Under the pieces are notes generated by a model. It was not told where the DNA came from. It ran no database searches and was given only the letters and a program-made list of their open reading frames with translations. A stretch of DNA of 64,000 bases from Pseudomonadota bacterium (GTDB lineage: Bacteria; Pseudomonadota; Gammaproteobacteria; Xanthomonadales; Rhodanobacteraceae): positions 1-64,000 of the forward strand of contig JAJYQO010000025.1 in NCBI GenBank assembly GCA_021794575.1, given 5' to 3'. Position numbers and translations under genes: made by a program. Each line of letters begins with the position of its first letter. Position 1 is the first letter of the stretch. Below are positions 28,660 through 37,351 of this stretch, one piece after another.

Positions 28660-29967
28660 TCAGCGCCGCGCGGGATCGAAGTGTTTGGACAACCCCTGCC
28701 AGCAGCGCCAGTAGTCGGCCTGCAGTTCGGGCAGCGCCAGCGCCTGCGCGGTGGGACGGATCACCGCGCGCGTCTCGAACATGAAGGCCATGGTGTCGGT
28801 CAGATGCTGCGGCTGCGCGGTGTCGAGCGCCACCGCTTTGGCATGGCTGGCCGCGTCCGGGCCATGGCCGCTCATGCAGTTGTGCAGGCTGGCGCCGCCG
28901 GGCGCGAAGCCGCCGCTGCCGTCCTTGCCGGCGGTCTTGGCGTCGTACTCGCCGGTGATCAGGCCCATGAACTCGCTGGCGACGTTGCGGTGGAACCACG
29001 GCGGCCGGAAGGTGTGCTCGGCCACCAGCCAGCGCGGCGGGAAGATCGCGAAGTCCATGTTAGCGGTGCCGGGCGTGTCGCTGGGCGCGGTCAGCACGGT
29101 GAAGATCGACGGATCGGGATGGTCGTAGCTGATCGAACCGATGGTGTTGAAGCGCGCGAGGTCGTACTTGTACGGCGCGTAGTTGCCGTGCCAGGCGACC
29201 ACGTCCAGCGGCGAGTGGTCGATGGCGGCGCGCCACAGCCGGCCCTGGAACTTGGCGATCAGCTCGAATTCGCCCTCGATGTCCTCGTAGGCCGCCACCG
29301 GCGCCAGGAAATCGCGCGCGTTGGCCAGCGCGTTGGCGCCGATCGGGCCCAGCTCGGGCAGGCGCATCGGCGCGCCGAAGTTCTCCGCCACGTAACCGCG
29401 CGCGGCGCCGTCGGGCACCGCCACCGTGAAACGCACGCCGCGCGGGATCACCGCGATCTCCAGCGGCGCCACATCCAGCACGCCCAGCTCGGTGGCGATG
29501 CGCAGACGACCGTGCTGCGGCACGATCAGCAATTCGGCGTCGGCGTTGTAGAAATAACGCCCTTGCATCGCGCGGTTGCAGGCGTACAGATGAATGCCGA
29601 CACCCGTCTGTGCCGCCGCGCTGCCGTTGCCGGCAATGGTGAACAGGCCATCGACGAAATCGGTCGGCGTCGCCGGCAGCGGCCGCGGATCCCAGCGCAA
29701 CTGATTGGGTGTGGCCGGCGCTTCGTCGAAGCGGTTGTGGAGGTGCACCTCGGGCAGCAGCGCGAACGGCGCATGCATCGCCGCCGGACGGATGCGGTAC
29801 AGCCAGCTGCGCCGATTCTGGTGGCGCGGCGCGGTGAATGCGGTGCCGGATAGCTGCTCGGCGTACAGGCCGTAGGGCACCCGCTGCGGCGAGTTCTGAC
29901 CTTGCGGCAGCGCGCCAGGCAGCGCCTCGCTGGCGAATTCGTTGCCGAAACCGGATTGGTAGTTCAT
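28660..29967 (-). CDS. hmgA: Homogentisate 1,2-dioxygenase
   Basis: [81 protein letters not shown]. Confidence 0.97.
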   Translation of the reverse strand: MNYQSGFGNEFASEALPGALPQGQNSPQRVPYGLYAEQLSGTAFTAPRHQNRRSWLYRIRPAAMHAPFALLPEVHLHNRFDEAPATPNQLRWDPRPLPATPTDFVDGLFTIAGNGSAAAQTGVGIHLYACNRAMQGRYFYNADAELLIVPQHGRLRIATELGVLDVAPLEIAVIPRGVRFTVAVPDGAARGYVAENFGAPMRLPELGPIGANALANARDFLAPVAAYEDIEGEFELIAKFQGRLWRAAIDHSPLDVVAWHGNYAPYKYDLARFNTIGSISYDHPDPSIFTVLTAPSDTPGTANMDFAIFPPRWLVAEHTFRPPWFHRNVASEFMGLITGEYDAKTAGKDGSGGFAPGGASLHNCMSGHGPDAASHAKAVALDTAQPQHLTDTMAFMFETRAVIRPTAQALALPELQADYWRCWQGLSKHFDPARR

Positions 29968-30356
29968 GCGCCGGTATCCCGTGTTTGTTGACGCGCGCTT
30001 GCCCTTTCTCCGTTCGTGCTGAGCGTAGCTCGCGCAGCGAACGGAGTCGAAGCACTCTTCTGCAGACGTTGTCGCCTGTGCTCGCCTCTGGCCAGAGCGC
30101 TCACAGCGCCCCAGTCCTCGGCCATGTAGGCCAGCTTCTTGGCCCGACTCCAGCCTTTGAGCTTGCGTTCCATCGTGAGCGCCTCGTAGCGCGTTTCGAA
30201 CGCCTCCGCATGGGCCAGTTTCACTGGCCGCCGGACGGCGGTATACGCCCCACCCTGGCCTTGCCCATGCTGTTCCAGTCGCCGGTTCAGATCATCCGTG
30301 TGCCCGATGTAAAGGCTGCCATCGGCGCACTCGAGGATGTAGAGCGTGAAGTCCAT
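29964..30356 (-). CDS. GIY-YIG nuclease family protein, repeat-encoded C-terminus
   Basis: [88 protein letters not shown]; stop TGA overlaps the hmgA ATG (ATGA 29964-29967). Confidence 0.92.
   Translation of the reverse strand: MDFTLYILECADGSLYIGHTDDLNRRLEQHGQGQGGAYTAVRRPVKLAHAEAFETRYEALTMERKLKGWSRAKKLAYMAEDWGAVSALARGEHRRQRLQKSASTPFAARATLSTNGERASARQQTRDTGA
30010..30057. repeat. Left arm of imperfect inverted repeat flanking the GIY-YIG gene
   Basis: ccgttcgtgctgagcgtagctcgcgcagcgaacggagtcgaagcactc; complementary pattern to 30376-30418; internally CCGTTCG...CGAACGG. Confidence 0.75.
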
Positions 30357-30375
30357 TTCGCCTCCGAGGGACCTG

Positions 30376-30418
30376 CCCTTCGACTTCGCCGCTTCGCGGC
30401 TACGCTCAGGGCGAACGG
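30376..30418. repeat. Right arm of imperfect inverted repeat flanking the GIY-YIG gene
   Basis: cccttcgacttcgccgcttcgcggctacgctcagggcgaacgg; reverse complement CCGTTCGCCCTGAGCGTAGCCGCGAAGCGGCGAAGTCGAAGGG parallels the left arm. Confidence 0.75.
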
Positions 30419-30535
30419 TGAATGCTGCCACTCCGCGTGAACAGTGATTGCTGCCACTCCGAGCGGTGATTGCTATCGCCGAGGCCGAAGAGTGAATGCC
30501 ATCGATCAAAGCGAACGGTGATCGCGAACGGTCGT
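30412..30535. repeat. Degenerate tandem repeat, unit ~26 bp (GAACGGTGAWTGCY...)
   Basis: GTGA units start at 30418, 30444, 30466, 30492 and 30518 (spacing 26, 22, 26, 26): gaacGGTGAATGCtgcc, gaacAGTGATTGCtgcc, gagcGGTGATTGCtatc, gaagAGTGAATGCcatc, gaacGGTGATCGC. Confidence 0.75.
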
Positions 30536-30566
30536 CCGCGAATCGATCTTCCCGATCGTCGCCCGC

Positions 30567-30587
30567 GCTCCTCGCAGACTGAGGAGC
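30567..30587 (-). terminator. Hairpin just downstream of hppD
   Basis: GCTCCTC-GCAGACT-GAGGAGC perfect 7-bp stem; no clear U-tract. Confidence 0.4.
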
Positions 30588-30602
30588 AGGGGCCAGCGTC
30601 AC

Positions 30603-31691
30603 TCACAACACCCCGCGCCGCATCTGGTCGCGCTCGATCGACTCGAACAGCGCCTGGAAGTTGCCCTCGCCGAAACCGAGGTTGCCCTTGCGCTGGATGA
30701 TCTCGAAGAAGATCGGCCCGATGCAGTTCTGCGTGAAGATCTGCAGCAGCAGCTTCTGCTTGGTCTCGGCATCGGCGTCGATCAGGATCTTGTTGCGCGC
30801 CATGCGCGGCACGTCCTCGCGGTGGCCGGGGATGCGCCGGTCGATCACCTCGTAGTAGGCGTCGGGCGTATCCAGAAAATCCACGCCGGCGGCGCGCATC
30901 GCCTCGACCGTGGCGTAGATGTCGTCGGTGAAGCAGGCGATGTGCTGGATGCCCTCGCCATGGTATTCGTCGAGGTATTCGTTGATCTGGCTCTTGGGGT
31001 CGGACGACTCGTTGAGCGGGATGCGCACCATGCCGTCCGGCGCGGTCATCGCCTTGGACACCAGGCCGGTCTTGGCGCCCTTGATGTCGAAGTAGCGGAT
31101 CTCGCGGAAGTTGAACAGGCGTTCGTAGTAGCGCGACCACTGTTCCATGTGGCCGAAGCGCAGGTTGTGGGTCAGGTGGTCGATGAAGGTCAGGCCGTAG
31201 CCCCGGGGATGGCGCTCGACGCCGGGCAGGTACTCGAACTCGGCGTCGTAGGCGCTGCCGTTGCCGCCGTAGCGATCGACCAGATACAGCATGCAGCCGC
31301 CGATGCCCTCGATCACCGGGGCAGCCACGGCCTTGGTGTCCTCCAGCGCGCCGATGGCTGCGGCGCCGTTGCCCAGCGCCCGCTCGCGCACCCACGCCGC
31401 CGGCTTGCTGAAGCGGATCGCGAAGCCGCAGGCCGACGGCCCGTGCCGGCGCGCGAACGCGGCCGCGAACGAATCCGGCTCCTCGTTGACCAGGAAATTG
31501 CAGTCGCCCTGGCGATACAGCGTCACCCGTTTGCGGCGATGGCGCGCCACGGCGCTGAAGCCCAGGCGCTGGAACAGCGCGTGCAGCAGCGCCGGGTCGG
31601 GCGCGGCGAACTCGACGAACTCGAAGCCGTCCACGCCCATGGGATTGTCGAACTGCACCGGCTGCATGCCGGTGCTGGGTTGCGCGCTCAT
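30603..31691 (-). CDS. hppD: 4-hydroxyphenylpyruvate dioxygenase
   Basis: NPMGVDGFEFVEFAAPDPALLHALFQRLGF, GLTFIDHLTHNLRFGHMEQWSRYYERLFNFREIRYFDIKG, GEGIQHIACFTDDIYATVEAMRAAGVDFLDTPDAYYE. Confidence 0.97.
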   Translation of the reverse strand: MSAQPSTGMQPVQFDNPMGVDGFEFVEFAAPDPALLHALFQRLGFSAVARHRRKRVTLYRQGDCNFLVNEEPDSFAAAFARRHGPSACGFAIRFSKPAAWVRERALGNGAAAIGALEDTKAVAAPVIEGIGGCMLYLVDRYGGNGSAYDAEFEYLPGVERHPRGYGLTFIDHLTHNLRFGHMEQWSRYYERLFNFREIRYFDIKGAKTGLVSKAMTAPDGMVRIPLNESSDPKSQINEYLDEYHGEGIQHIACFTDDIYATVEAMRAAGVDFLDTPDAYYEVIDRRIPGHREDVPRMARNKILIDADAETKQKLLLQIFTQNCIGPIFFEIIQRKGNLGFGEGNFQALFESIERDQMRRGVL

Positions 31692-31742
31692 GGTGGCCTC
31701 CGCAGGGCACGCGGCGCTTGCGCCGCTGACCTTGGCAGTATA

Positions 31743-31764
31743 GTTTCACATGCAACCATTTGCA
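31743..31764. promoter_or_regulatory. Putative MarR-type operator between divergent hppD and marR
   Basis: Overlapping palindromes GTTTCACATGCAAC (imperfect) and TGCAA-CCAT-TTGCA (perfect 5-bp arms, 31751-31764). Confidence 0.45.
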
Positions 31765-31766
31765 GG

Positions 31767-32234
31767 ATGCGCCGCACCATGCGCGAGCATGCCCCGCTGG
31801 AGTTGGAACACTTCCTGCCCTACCGGCTTTCCATCGCCAGCAACACTATCAGCCAGTCCATCGCGCGCGAGTACCAGCAGCGCTACGGACTCGGCGTGAC
31901 CGAGTGGCGGGTGATCGCCGTGCTGGCACGCTACGATGGCGAGGGCCTGTCGGCGCGCGAGGTGGCCGAGCGCACCGCGACGGACAAGGTGACGGTCAGC
32001 CGCGCGTTGGCGCGTCTGGTGGCGGCCGGACGCGTGCGCAAGCGCATCCACCATGGTGACAGGCGGCGCTCGGTGCTGGCGCTGTCGGCCAAGGGCTGGG
32101 CGATCCACGACGCGGTGGCGCCGCGCGCGCGCGCGCACGAGGCCGCGCTGCTGGCGCGGCTGGATGCCCACGAGCGCGTCTGCCTGGCGCGCATTCTCGA
32201 CAAGCTGACAGAGGCCGGACGCGCACCGCGCTGA
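31767..32234 (+). CDS. MarR family transcriptional regulator
   Basis: GLGVTEWRVIAVLARYDGEGLSAREVAERTATDKVTVSRALARLVAAGRVRKRIHHGDRRRSVLALSAKG. Confidence 0.92.
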   Translation: MRRTMREHAPLELEHFLPYRLSIASNTISQSIAREYQQRYGLGVTEWRVIAVLARYDGEGLSAREVAERTATDKVTVSRALARLVAAGRVRKRIHHGDRRRSVLALSAKGWAIHDAVAPRARAHEAALLARLDAHERVCLARILDKLTEAGRAPR

Positions 32235-32311
32235 CGCGCGCCACGGCGCCCACTGTCGCGGCGAACGCCCGGATGCGAGGATTACGCATTCCCTCTGTAA
32301 ACGGCCGCCGC

Positions 32312-34939
32312 ATGGAGCAGACCCCGATCCCGACACCGGCGCCCGGCCGCATACGCCTGGGCTGGCTGCGCAAGCTGCGCTGGCTGGTGCCGCTGGCGTT
32401 CCTGGCGCTGACCTTCGCTCTGGCGGGGCGCGAGCTGTCGGCATTCGATCTGCGCAGTCTGCAGCGCACGCTGATCAACATTCCCACCCTGTATGCGGCG
32501 GGCGTCGCTGCCTTCGCCCTGCTGGCGGTGGCCTATACCGGCCTGATCGATCTGGCCATCGCACGCTGGCTGAAGCTGCCGATTCCGACGCTGCCGCTGC
32601 TGCGGCTGTCGTTCGTGGCCAATGCAATGGCCAACACCTTGAACCTCTCCGGCGCGGTCGGCTCCGGCGTGCGCCTGCTCGGCATGAACGGCTTCGGCGT
32701 CACCCTGCGCCGCGGCGCGGCGCTGGTGGGGCTGCAGATCTTGTCGTTGCCGCTGGGGCTGTCGGTGCTGATCATCCTGGCGCTGGCCAGCGGCCACGTC
32801 CCGGTCACGCCCGACCACGCCAGCCGCATGCTGGCGCTGCTGGTGCTGGTCGCGGCGGCGTTGTATCTGCCGCTGTATTTCGCGTTGACCGGCCGCCGCA
32901 AGCTGATGGGCTGGCTGCCGGAGGACCAGGGCGTGCCGCCGCTGGCGCTGCGCGCGCACCTGGCGCTGCTGTCGCTGGTGGACTGGGTGCTGGCCGCGGC
33001 CACGCTGTGGCTGTGCCTGGATCTGGCCGGCGCGCACATCGCGCTGCTGCCGTTGCTGGCTGCATTCGGAGCAGCCGCCACACTGGGTCTGGTGAGCATG
33101 ATTCCGGGTGGACTCGGCGTGTTCGACGGCCTGCTGCTGCTGGCGCTGAGCGCGGCCGGCGTGCCGGTCAGCGCGGCCGGCGCCGGACTGTTCCTGTTCC
33201 GCGTGGTGTACTACCTGCTGCCCATGCTGCTGGCGCTGTGGCTGGGCGCGGGCATGCTGGCGCAACGCATGCCGGCGCTGACACGGCTGCGCGAACGCCT
33301 GGCCGCGCATCCGTTGATCGAACTGCTGGTGGTGCCGGCGGGTTATCTCGCCAACCTCGGCATCCGCGTGCTGGCGCTGCTGACCTTCGGCGCCGGCACG
33401 CTGTTGTTGATCGCCGCCGCGCTACCCAGCCTGCACCAGCGCATCGTGCACGCCGGCCTCGACCGGATGCCGGTGGTGCTGGAGGGCTCGCACTGGCTGA
33501 GCATCGTGATCGGGGTGCTGCTGCTGGGCTTGGCGCGCGGCATTGACGGGCGTCTGCGCGTGGCCTACCGCGCGGTGCAATGGCTGCTGTGGCTGGCCGC
33601 CGTGCTGGTGCTGCTGAAAGGCCTGCACTGGGGCGAGGCGCTGTTCCTGCTGACGGTGTCGCTGCTGCTGCGCGCACGCCGCGCCGAATTCAGCCGACGC
33701 GCGGTGCGCATGGCATCGAACGTCGGTCTGGGCTGGCTGCTGGGCCTGCTGCTGGTGGTGGCGGTGTTCTTCGCCGTGGGCGTCGCCGAGATCCTGCAGG
33801 TCGACAGCTTCGATCTGCTGGCCACCGGCCCGCACGCGCACGCCTCGCGCCTGGGCCGCGGGCTGGGTGCGGCGCTGCTGGGGCTGGCGCTGTATCTGGT
33901 ATGGCGCGCGTTCGCGGTGCGCAAGCCGCGCCTGGCGCTGCCCGATGCGTCCGAACTGACGCGCCTGCAGGCGTTCTACGCCCAGCACGGCGGCGGCGCC
34001 TTCGCGCACCTGGGTTTCATGGCCGACAAGCATCTGTTCTGGGGCGAGGGCCACCGCACGCTGATCGCCTATGGCCATATCCGCAACCGCCTGATCGCGC
34101 TGGGCGCGCCCAGCGGCGATGCGGCCGCACAGGCGCGCTGCATCCTGGATTTCCGCCGCTACGCCGACAGCCTGGGCTGCGCGCCAGTGTTTTACGAGGT
34201 GCTGGAGCCCGACCTGGCGCGTTTCCACGATCTGGGTTTCGACCTGTTCAAGCTGGGCGAACTGGCGCTGATCCCGCTGGCGGATTTCTCGATGAGCGGC
34301 AAGCGCTGGGAGGACCTGCGCCAGGCCATCAACCGCGCGCCGCGCGAGAAACTCGAGTTCCGTCTAGCCGCGGCGCCGTTCGACAGCGCGCTGCTGGCGG
34401 CGCTGGAACGCGTGTCCGATGCTTGGCTGGCCGACAAGGGCGCGGCCGAGAAAGGCTTCTCGCTGGGGCGCTTCGATCCGGCCTACCTGGCGCGTGGGCC
34501 GCTGGCGCTGGTGTACCGCGAAGACGAGCTGATTGCCTTCGCCAGCCTGATGCCGGGCTATGGTGCGCAGGGCATCGCCGGCATCGACCTGATGCGGCAT
34601 CTGCCCGATGCGCCGCGCGGCACCATGGACCTGGTGTTCGCGCACGCGCTGGACTGGGCCAAGCGGCAAAACTTCGCCGCCTTCAGTCTGGGCGTGGCGC
34701 CGCTGTCGAATGTCGGCACCTCGCCTTACGCGCGCCTCAACGAGCGCCTGGCCGCGCTGGCCTTCCGCCACGGCAACCGCTTCTACAACTATCAGGGCGT
34801 GCGCCGCTACAAAGACAAGTTCCGGCCGGAATGGGTGGGCGCGTATCTGGCCTATCCGCGCGGCCTGTGGGTGCCGGCGGTGCTGACCGACATCGCCGCG
34901 CTGGTGGCCGGCGGCTACCGGCACCTGCTGCTGCCCTGA
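32312..34939 (+). CDS. mprF: Bifunctional lysylphosphatidylglycerol flippase/synthetase MprF-like
   Basis: Multi-TM N-terminus (SGAVGSGVRLLGMNGFGVTLRRGAAL, MIPGGLGVFDGLLLLAL) plus C-terminal DUF2156 domain (FMADKHLFWGEG, YGHIRNRLIALGAPSGD, GTMDLVFAHALDWAKRQNFAAFSLGVAPLSNVG). Confidence 0.92.
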   Translation: MEQTPIPTPAPGRIRLGWLRKLRWLVPLAFLALTFALAGRELSAFDLRSLQRTLINIPTLYAAGVAAFALLAVAYTGLIDLAIARWLKLPIPTLPLLRLSFVANAMANTLNLSGAVGSGVRLLGMNGFGVTLRRGAALVGLQILSLPLGLSVLIILALASGHVPVTPDHASRMLALLVLVAAALYLPLYFALTGRRKLMGWLPEDQGVPPLALRAHLALLSLVDWVLAAATLWLCLDLAGAHIALLPLLAAFGAAATLGLVSMIPGGLGVFDGLLLLALSAAGVPVSAAGAGLFLFRVVYYLLPMLLALWLGAGMLAQRMPALTRLRERLAAHPLIELLVVPAGYLANLGIRVLALLTFGAGTLLLIAAALPSLHQRIVHAGLDRMPVVLEGSHWLSIVIGVLLLGLARGIDGRLRVAYRAVQWLLWLAAVLVLLKGLHWGEALFLLTVSLLLRARRAEFSRRAVRMASNVGLGWLLGLLLVVAVFFAVGVAEILQVDSFDLLATGPHAHASRLGRGLGAALLGLALYLVWRAFAVRKPRLALPDASELTRLQAFYAQHGGGAFAHLGFMADKHLFWGEGHRTLIAYGHIRNRLIALGAPSGDAAAQARCILDFRRYADSLGCAPVFYEVLEPDLARFHDLGFDLFKLGELALIPLADFSMSGKRWEDLRQAINRAPREKLEFRLAAAPFDSALLAALERVSDAWLADKGAAEKGFSLGRFDPAYLARGPLALVYREDELIAFASLMPGYGAQGIAGIDLMRHLPDAPRGTMDLVFAHALDWAKRQNFAAFSLGVAPLSNVGTSPYARLNERLAALAFRHGNRFYNYQGVRRYKDKFRPEWVGAYLAYPRGLWVPAVLTDIAALVAGGYRHLLLP

Positions 34940-34956
34940 TCCACGGCTCGATACCT

Positions 34957-34981
34957 GCCGCGATGCGCGGCGCATCGCGGC
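34957..34981. terminator. Bidirectional terminator between convergent mprF and yceI
   Basis: GCCGCGATGC-GCGGC-GCATCGCGGC: perfect 10-bp stem, 5-nt loop. Confidence 0.65.
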
Positions 34982-35003
34982 TGCATCCGTGCGCGGCGCG
35001 TGC

Positions 35004-35930
35004 TCAGTGCCGCCGCACCGCCGCCGACGCGGCGCGCGCCGCACTGGACGCCGGCGCGGGCGCCGCAGATTGCGTGGCGCCGGCTTGCAAGCGCAGCACC
35101 AGGCCGAGTTCGACGCGGTTGTCGATGATGAAGCGATGCCCGCGCATGCCGAACGCACTGCGCTGGATGTAGCCGCGCGCTAGCACGCGGCACGAGGGTG
35201 CTTTCGGCTGGGCGATGACCGAACCCGCACTGGCCGCGACGGCGGGCGCAGCCCCGGCCGTGGCGCTGGCGGCCACGGCCGATCCGGTGGCCGACGCCGA
35301 CGCCGACGCCGGCACGCCGACCGGCACGCCGACCGATGCGGCGGCGGCAACGCTTGCGCTCGCCGCCGCGGGTGTGGATGCCGAGATGCCCGGTGTCACG
35401 GTGGAACTCGGAACGGACGACGCGGCCGCAGGCGCCGACGCACCGGCAGCGGGCGCGACGGCCGTCAACAGCGCCGGCAAGTCCGCGCAGGGCTGCGGCA
35501 GCATCTGGAACTCGACCTCGTGGGTGATGCCGCGCAGCGTCACCTGGCCGGACACCGGGCCGCCCGACGCGATGCGGCGCAGCGCGAACGGCGCCGAGCG
35601 GAACTCGATGTCGGGATACTGCGCGCTGTCGAAGAAGCCCGGACCGCTGGCGAGGCGTTCGTAGTCGCGGCTCTGCATGCGCAGTGCGCGCGCATCCACA
35701 CGCACGTCCACCCGCACGCGGCCCGCACCCAACGCGTGCACCGTGCCCTCGAGCCGCTGCAGCACGCCCACCACCTTGCCGAACCACAGCACGCGCACGC
35801 CGAACTCGACGTGCGAGCGTGCCGCATCAATGGTCAATCGCGGCGCCGCCTGCGCGCAGGTACCCAGCAACGCCAGACCGGCGCAGCCCATCGCGGCGGC
35901 TACACGAAAACGCAACTGCGGCTGCCGCAT
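35004..35930 (-). CDS. YceI family protein with large low-complexity insertion
   Basis: LTIDAARSHVEFGVRVLWFGKVVGVLQRLEGTV...FFDSAQYPDIEFRSAPF...GQVTLRGITHEVEFQM ... YIQRSAFGMRG...IDNRVELGLVLRLQ. Confidence 0.85.
   Translation of the reverse strand: MRQPQLRFRVAAAMGCAGLALLGTCAQAAPRLTIDAARSHVEFGVRVLWFGKVVGVLQRLEGTVHALGAGRVRVDVRVDARALRMQSRDYERLASGPGFFDSAQYPDIEFRSAPFALRRIASGGPVSGQVTLRGITHEVEFQMLPQPCADLPALLTAVAPAAGASAPAAASSVPSSTVTPGISASTPAAASASVAAAASVGVPVGVPASASASATGSAVAASATAGAAPAVAASAGSVIAQPKAPSCRVLARGYIQRSAFGMRGHRFIIDNRVELGLVLRLQAGATQSAAPAPASSAARAASAAVRRH
35290..35334. repeat. Short tandem repeats (GCCGAC)n and (GGCACGCCGACC)x2 inside yceI
   Basis: gccgacgccgacgccgacgccggcacgccgaccggcacgccgacc; encodes ASASAS/VGVPVGVP on the minus strand. 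Confidence 0.7.
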
Positions 35931-35931
35931 C

Positions 35932-36396
35932 TCAGGGCTGCCAGGCTTCGATCAGCGCAAAGCGCTGTTCACTCTGCGCGCGCAGGCGCAGCAGGCCGCA
36001 GGTGTGCAGCACACCCGGCAACGGTGCGCCGCACAGCGCCTGCGCCAGATGCTCCAGCCCGGGGTTGTGGCCGACCAACAGCAGCCGGCTGGACGGCGCT
36101 TGCGCATCCAGCAGCGCGTGCAAGACAGCCGCATCGGCCAGATACAACTGCGGCAGCAACTGCGCCGCCACCACCCACTGCGGCAGCGCGACGGCGAGCG
36201 TGCTGCGCGCGCGCACCGCCGGCGAGCACAGCACACGGTCGAACAGCAGCGCCTGCGCACGCAGCCAGTCGCCCAAACGCGCGGCATCGGCCTCGCCGCG
36301 CGCGCTGAGCACGCGGTCGAAATCGTCCTGCCGGCCATGCGGCGGCCTGGCCTCGGCGTGGCGCAGCAGGACCAGCTCCGCGGGCGGCATGGTCAT
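35932..36396 (-). CDS. SixA-like histidine phosphatase
   Basis: AELVLLRHAEARPP, DRVLCSPAVRARSTLAVAL, LLLVGHNPGLEHLAQALC. Confidence 0.9.
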   Translation of the reverse strand: MTMPPAELVLLRHAEARPPHGRQDDFDRVLSARGEADAARLGDWLRAQALLFDRVLCSPAVRARSTLAVALPQWVVAAQLLPQLYLADAAVLHALLDAQAPSSRLLLVGHNPGLEHLAQALCGAPLPGVLHTCGLLRLRAQSEQRFALIEAWQP

Positions 36397-36423
36397 GACG
36401 GAAGCAGCCGGCGCGCCCACGAC

Positions 36424-37056
36424 TCAGGCGTTGCGCTTGATCCAGCGCAGCATCGGCACCCAGTCCTGCTGGTGGTTGCGCACCTGTTCGGAATTGAAGT
36501 CGAACAGGCTCTTGCCCAGTCCCGCCAGCAGCGCATAGGCCTGACTGTCGCGCAGCTCGCCCACCAGCGGAAACGCGAAGCCGCGCAGCGCCTCCAGCGC
36601 CTGCTGGCTGGCGTGGGTCCAGGGCTTGAGCCGGTTGCCGACCAGGCCTACGGCCAGCTTGCCGCGCTTGATGCGCGGCTGCTGCGCCAGCTCCTCGAGG
36701 AACGCCGCGCTGGCGTCCAGGTCGATCGGCGAGGGCAGCAGCGGCAGCAGCGCCACGGCGGCCGTGTCCAGCCATGGTTCGAGCTGCGCCGCGGTCGCCC
36801 CGGCCGGGGTGTCGATCAGCAGGCGCTCGGTGTCCTCGGGCACCTGCGTCAGCGCATTGCGGCGCGTGCCGTCGATGCCCAGCACGCCGGGTACGCCCTC
36901 GGGCCGGCGCGCGCACCAGCGCAGGCTGGAGCCCTGCGGATCGGCGTCGATCAGCGCCGTGCGCTTGCCGCCTTGCGCGTAGGCCGCGGCGAGATTGGTC
37001 ACCAGCGTGGTCTTGCCCACGCCCCCCTTGCGATTGACCACCAGGATCCTGCGCAT
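36424..37056 (-). CDS. ParA family ATPase (no adjacent ParB)
   Basis: Deviant Walker [44 protein letters not shown]. Confidence 0.92.
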   Translation of the reverse strand: MRRILVVNRKGGVGKTTLVTNLAAAYAQGGKRTALIDADPQGSSLRWCARRPEGVPGVLGIDGTRRNALTQVPEDTERLLIDTPAGATAAQLEPWLDTAAVALLPLLPSPIDLDASAAFLEELAQQPRIKRGKLAVGLVGNRLKPWTHASQQALEALRGFAFPLVGELRDSQAYALLAGLGKSLFDFNSEQVRNHQQDWVPMLRWIKRNA

Positions 37057-37351
37057 GGCGCCTCCACGGCTCGCGGCGCCCGCGCGCCGCCCGCGGCAAG
37101 CCTAGCAAGCGCGCGTGAAGGGGGCATGGTGCCGCGCGGCAGGGGGATGATTTTGCCTTCGCCCACCCGGGTTGAATTCGAGGCAGACTACCATTGTCAA
37201 CGCGCGGGGCAGCGCACATTGGCAGCACAACGACTCGAACCCACCAAACTCAACAAAACGCGGTGCGGTTCAGCTTGAACACCCGCACTCACCTCACCTT
37301 GCGGCCCGAGCTTCAAGGTGAAGGATTTCCTTGTGCCGATGAGAACCAGCA

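Noticed and set aside
30412-30535. CRISPR array interpretation of the 26-bp tandem repeat
   Set aside because: Units are contiguous and degenerate with no spacer-repeat alternation, and no cas genes are present.
37215-37260. Possible tRNA fragment (actcgaacccaccaaac) as an island attachment site
   Set aside because: Resembles a T-arm/CCA end only superficially; no TTC loop consensus, no full cloverleaf and no matching direct repeat seen at the right boundary.
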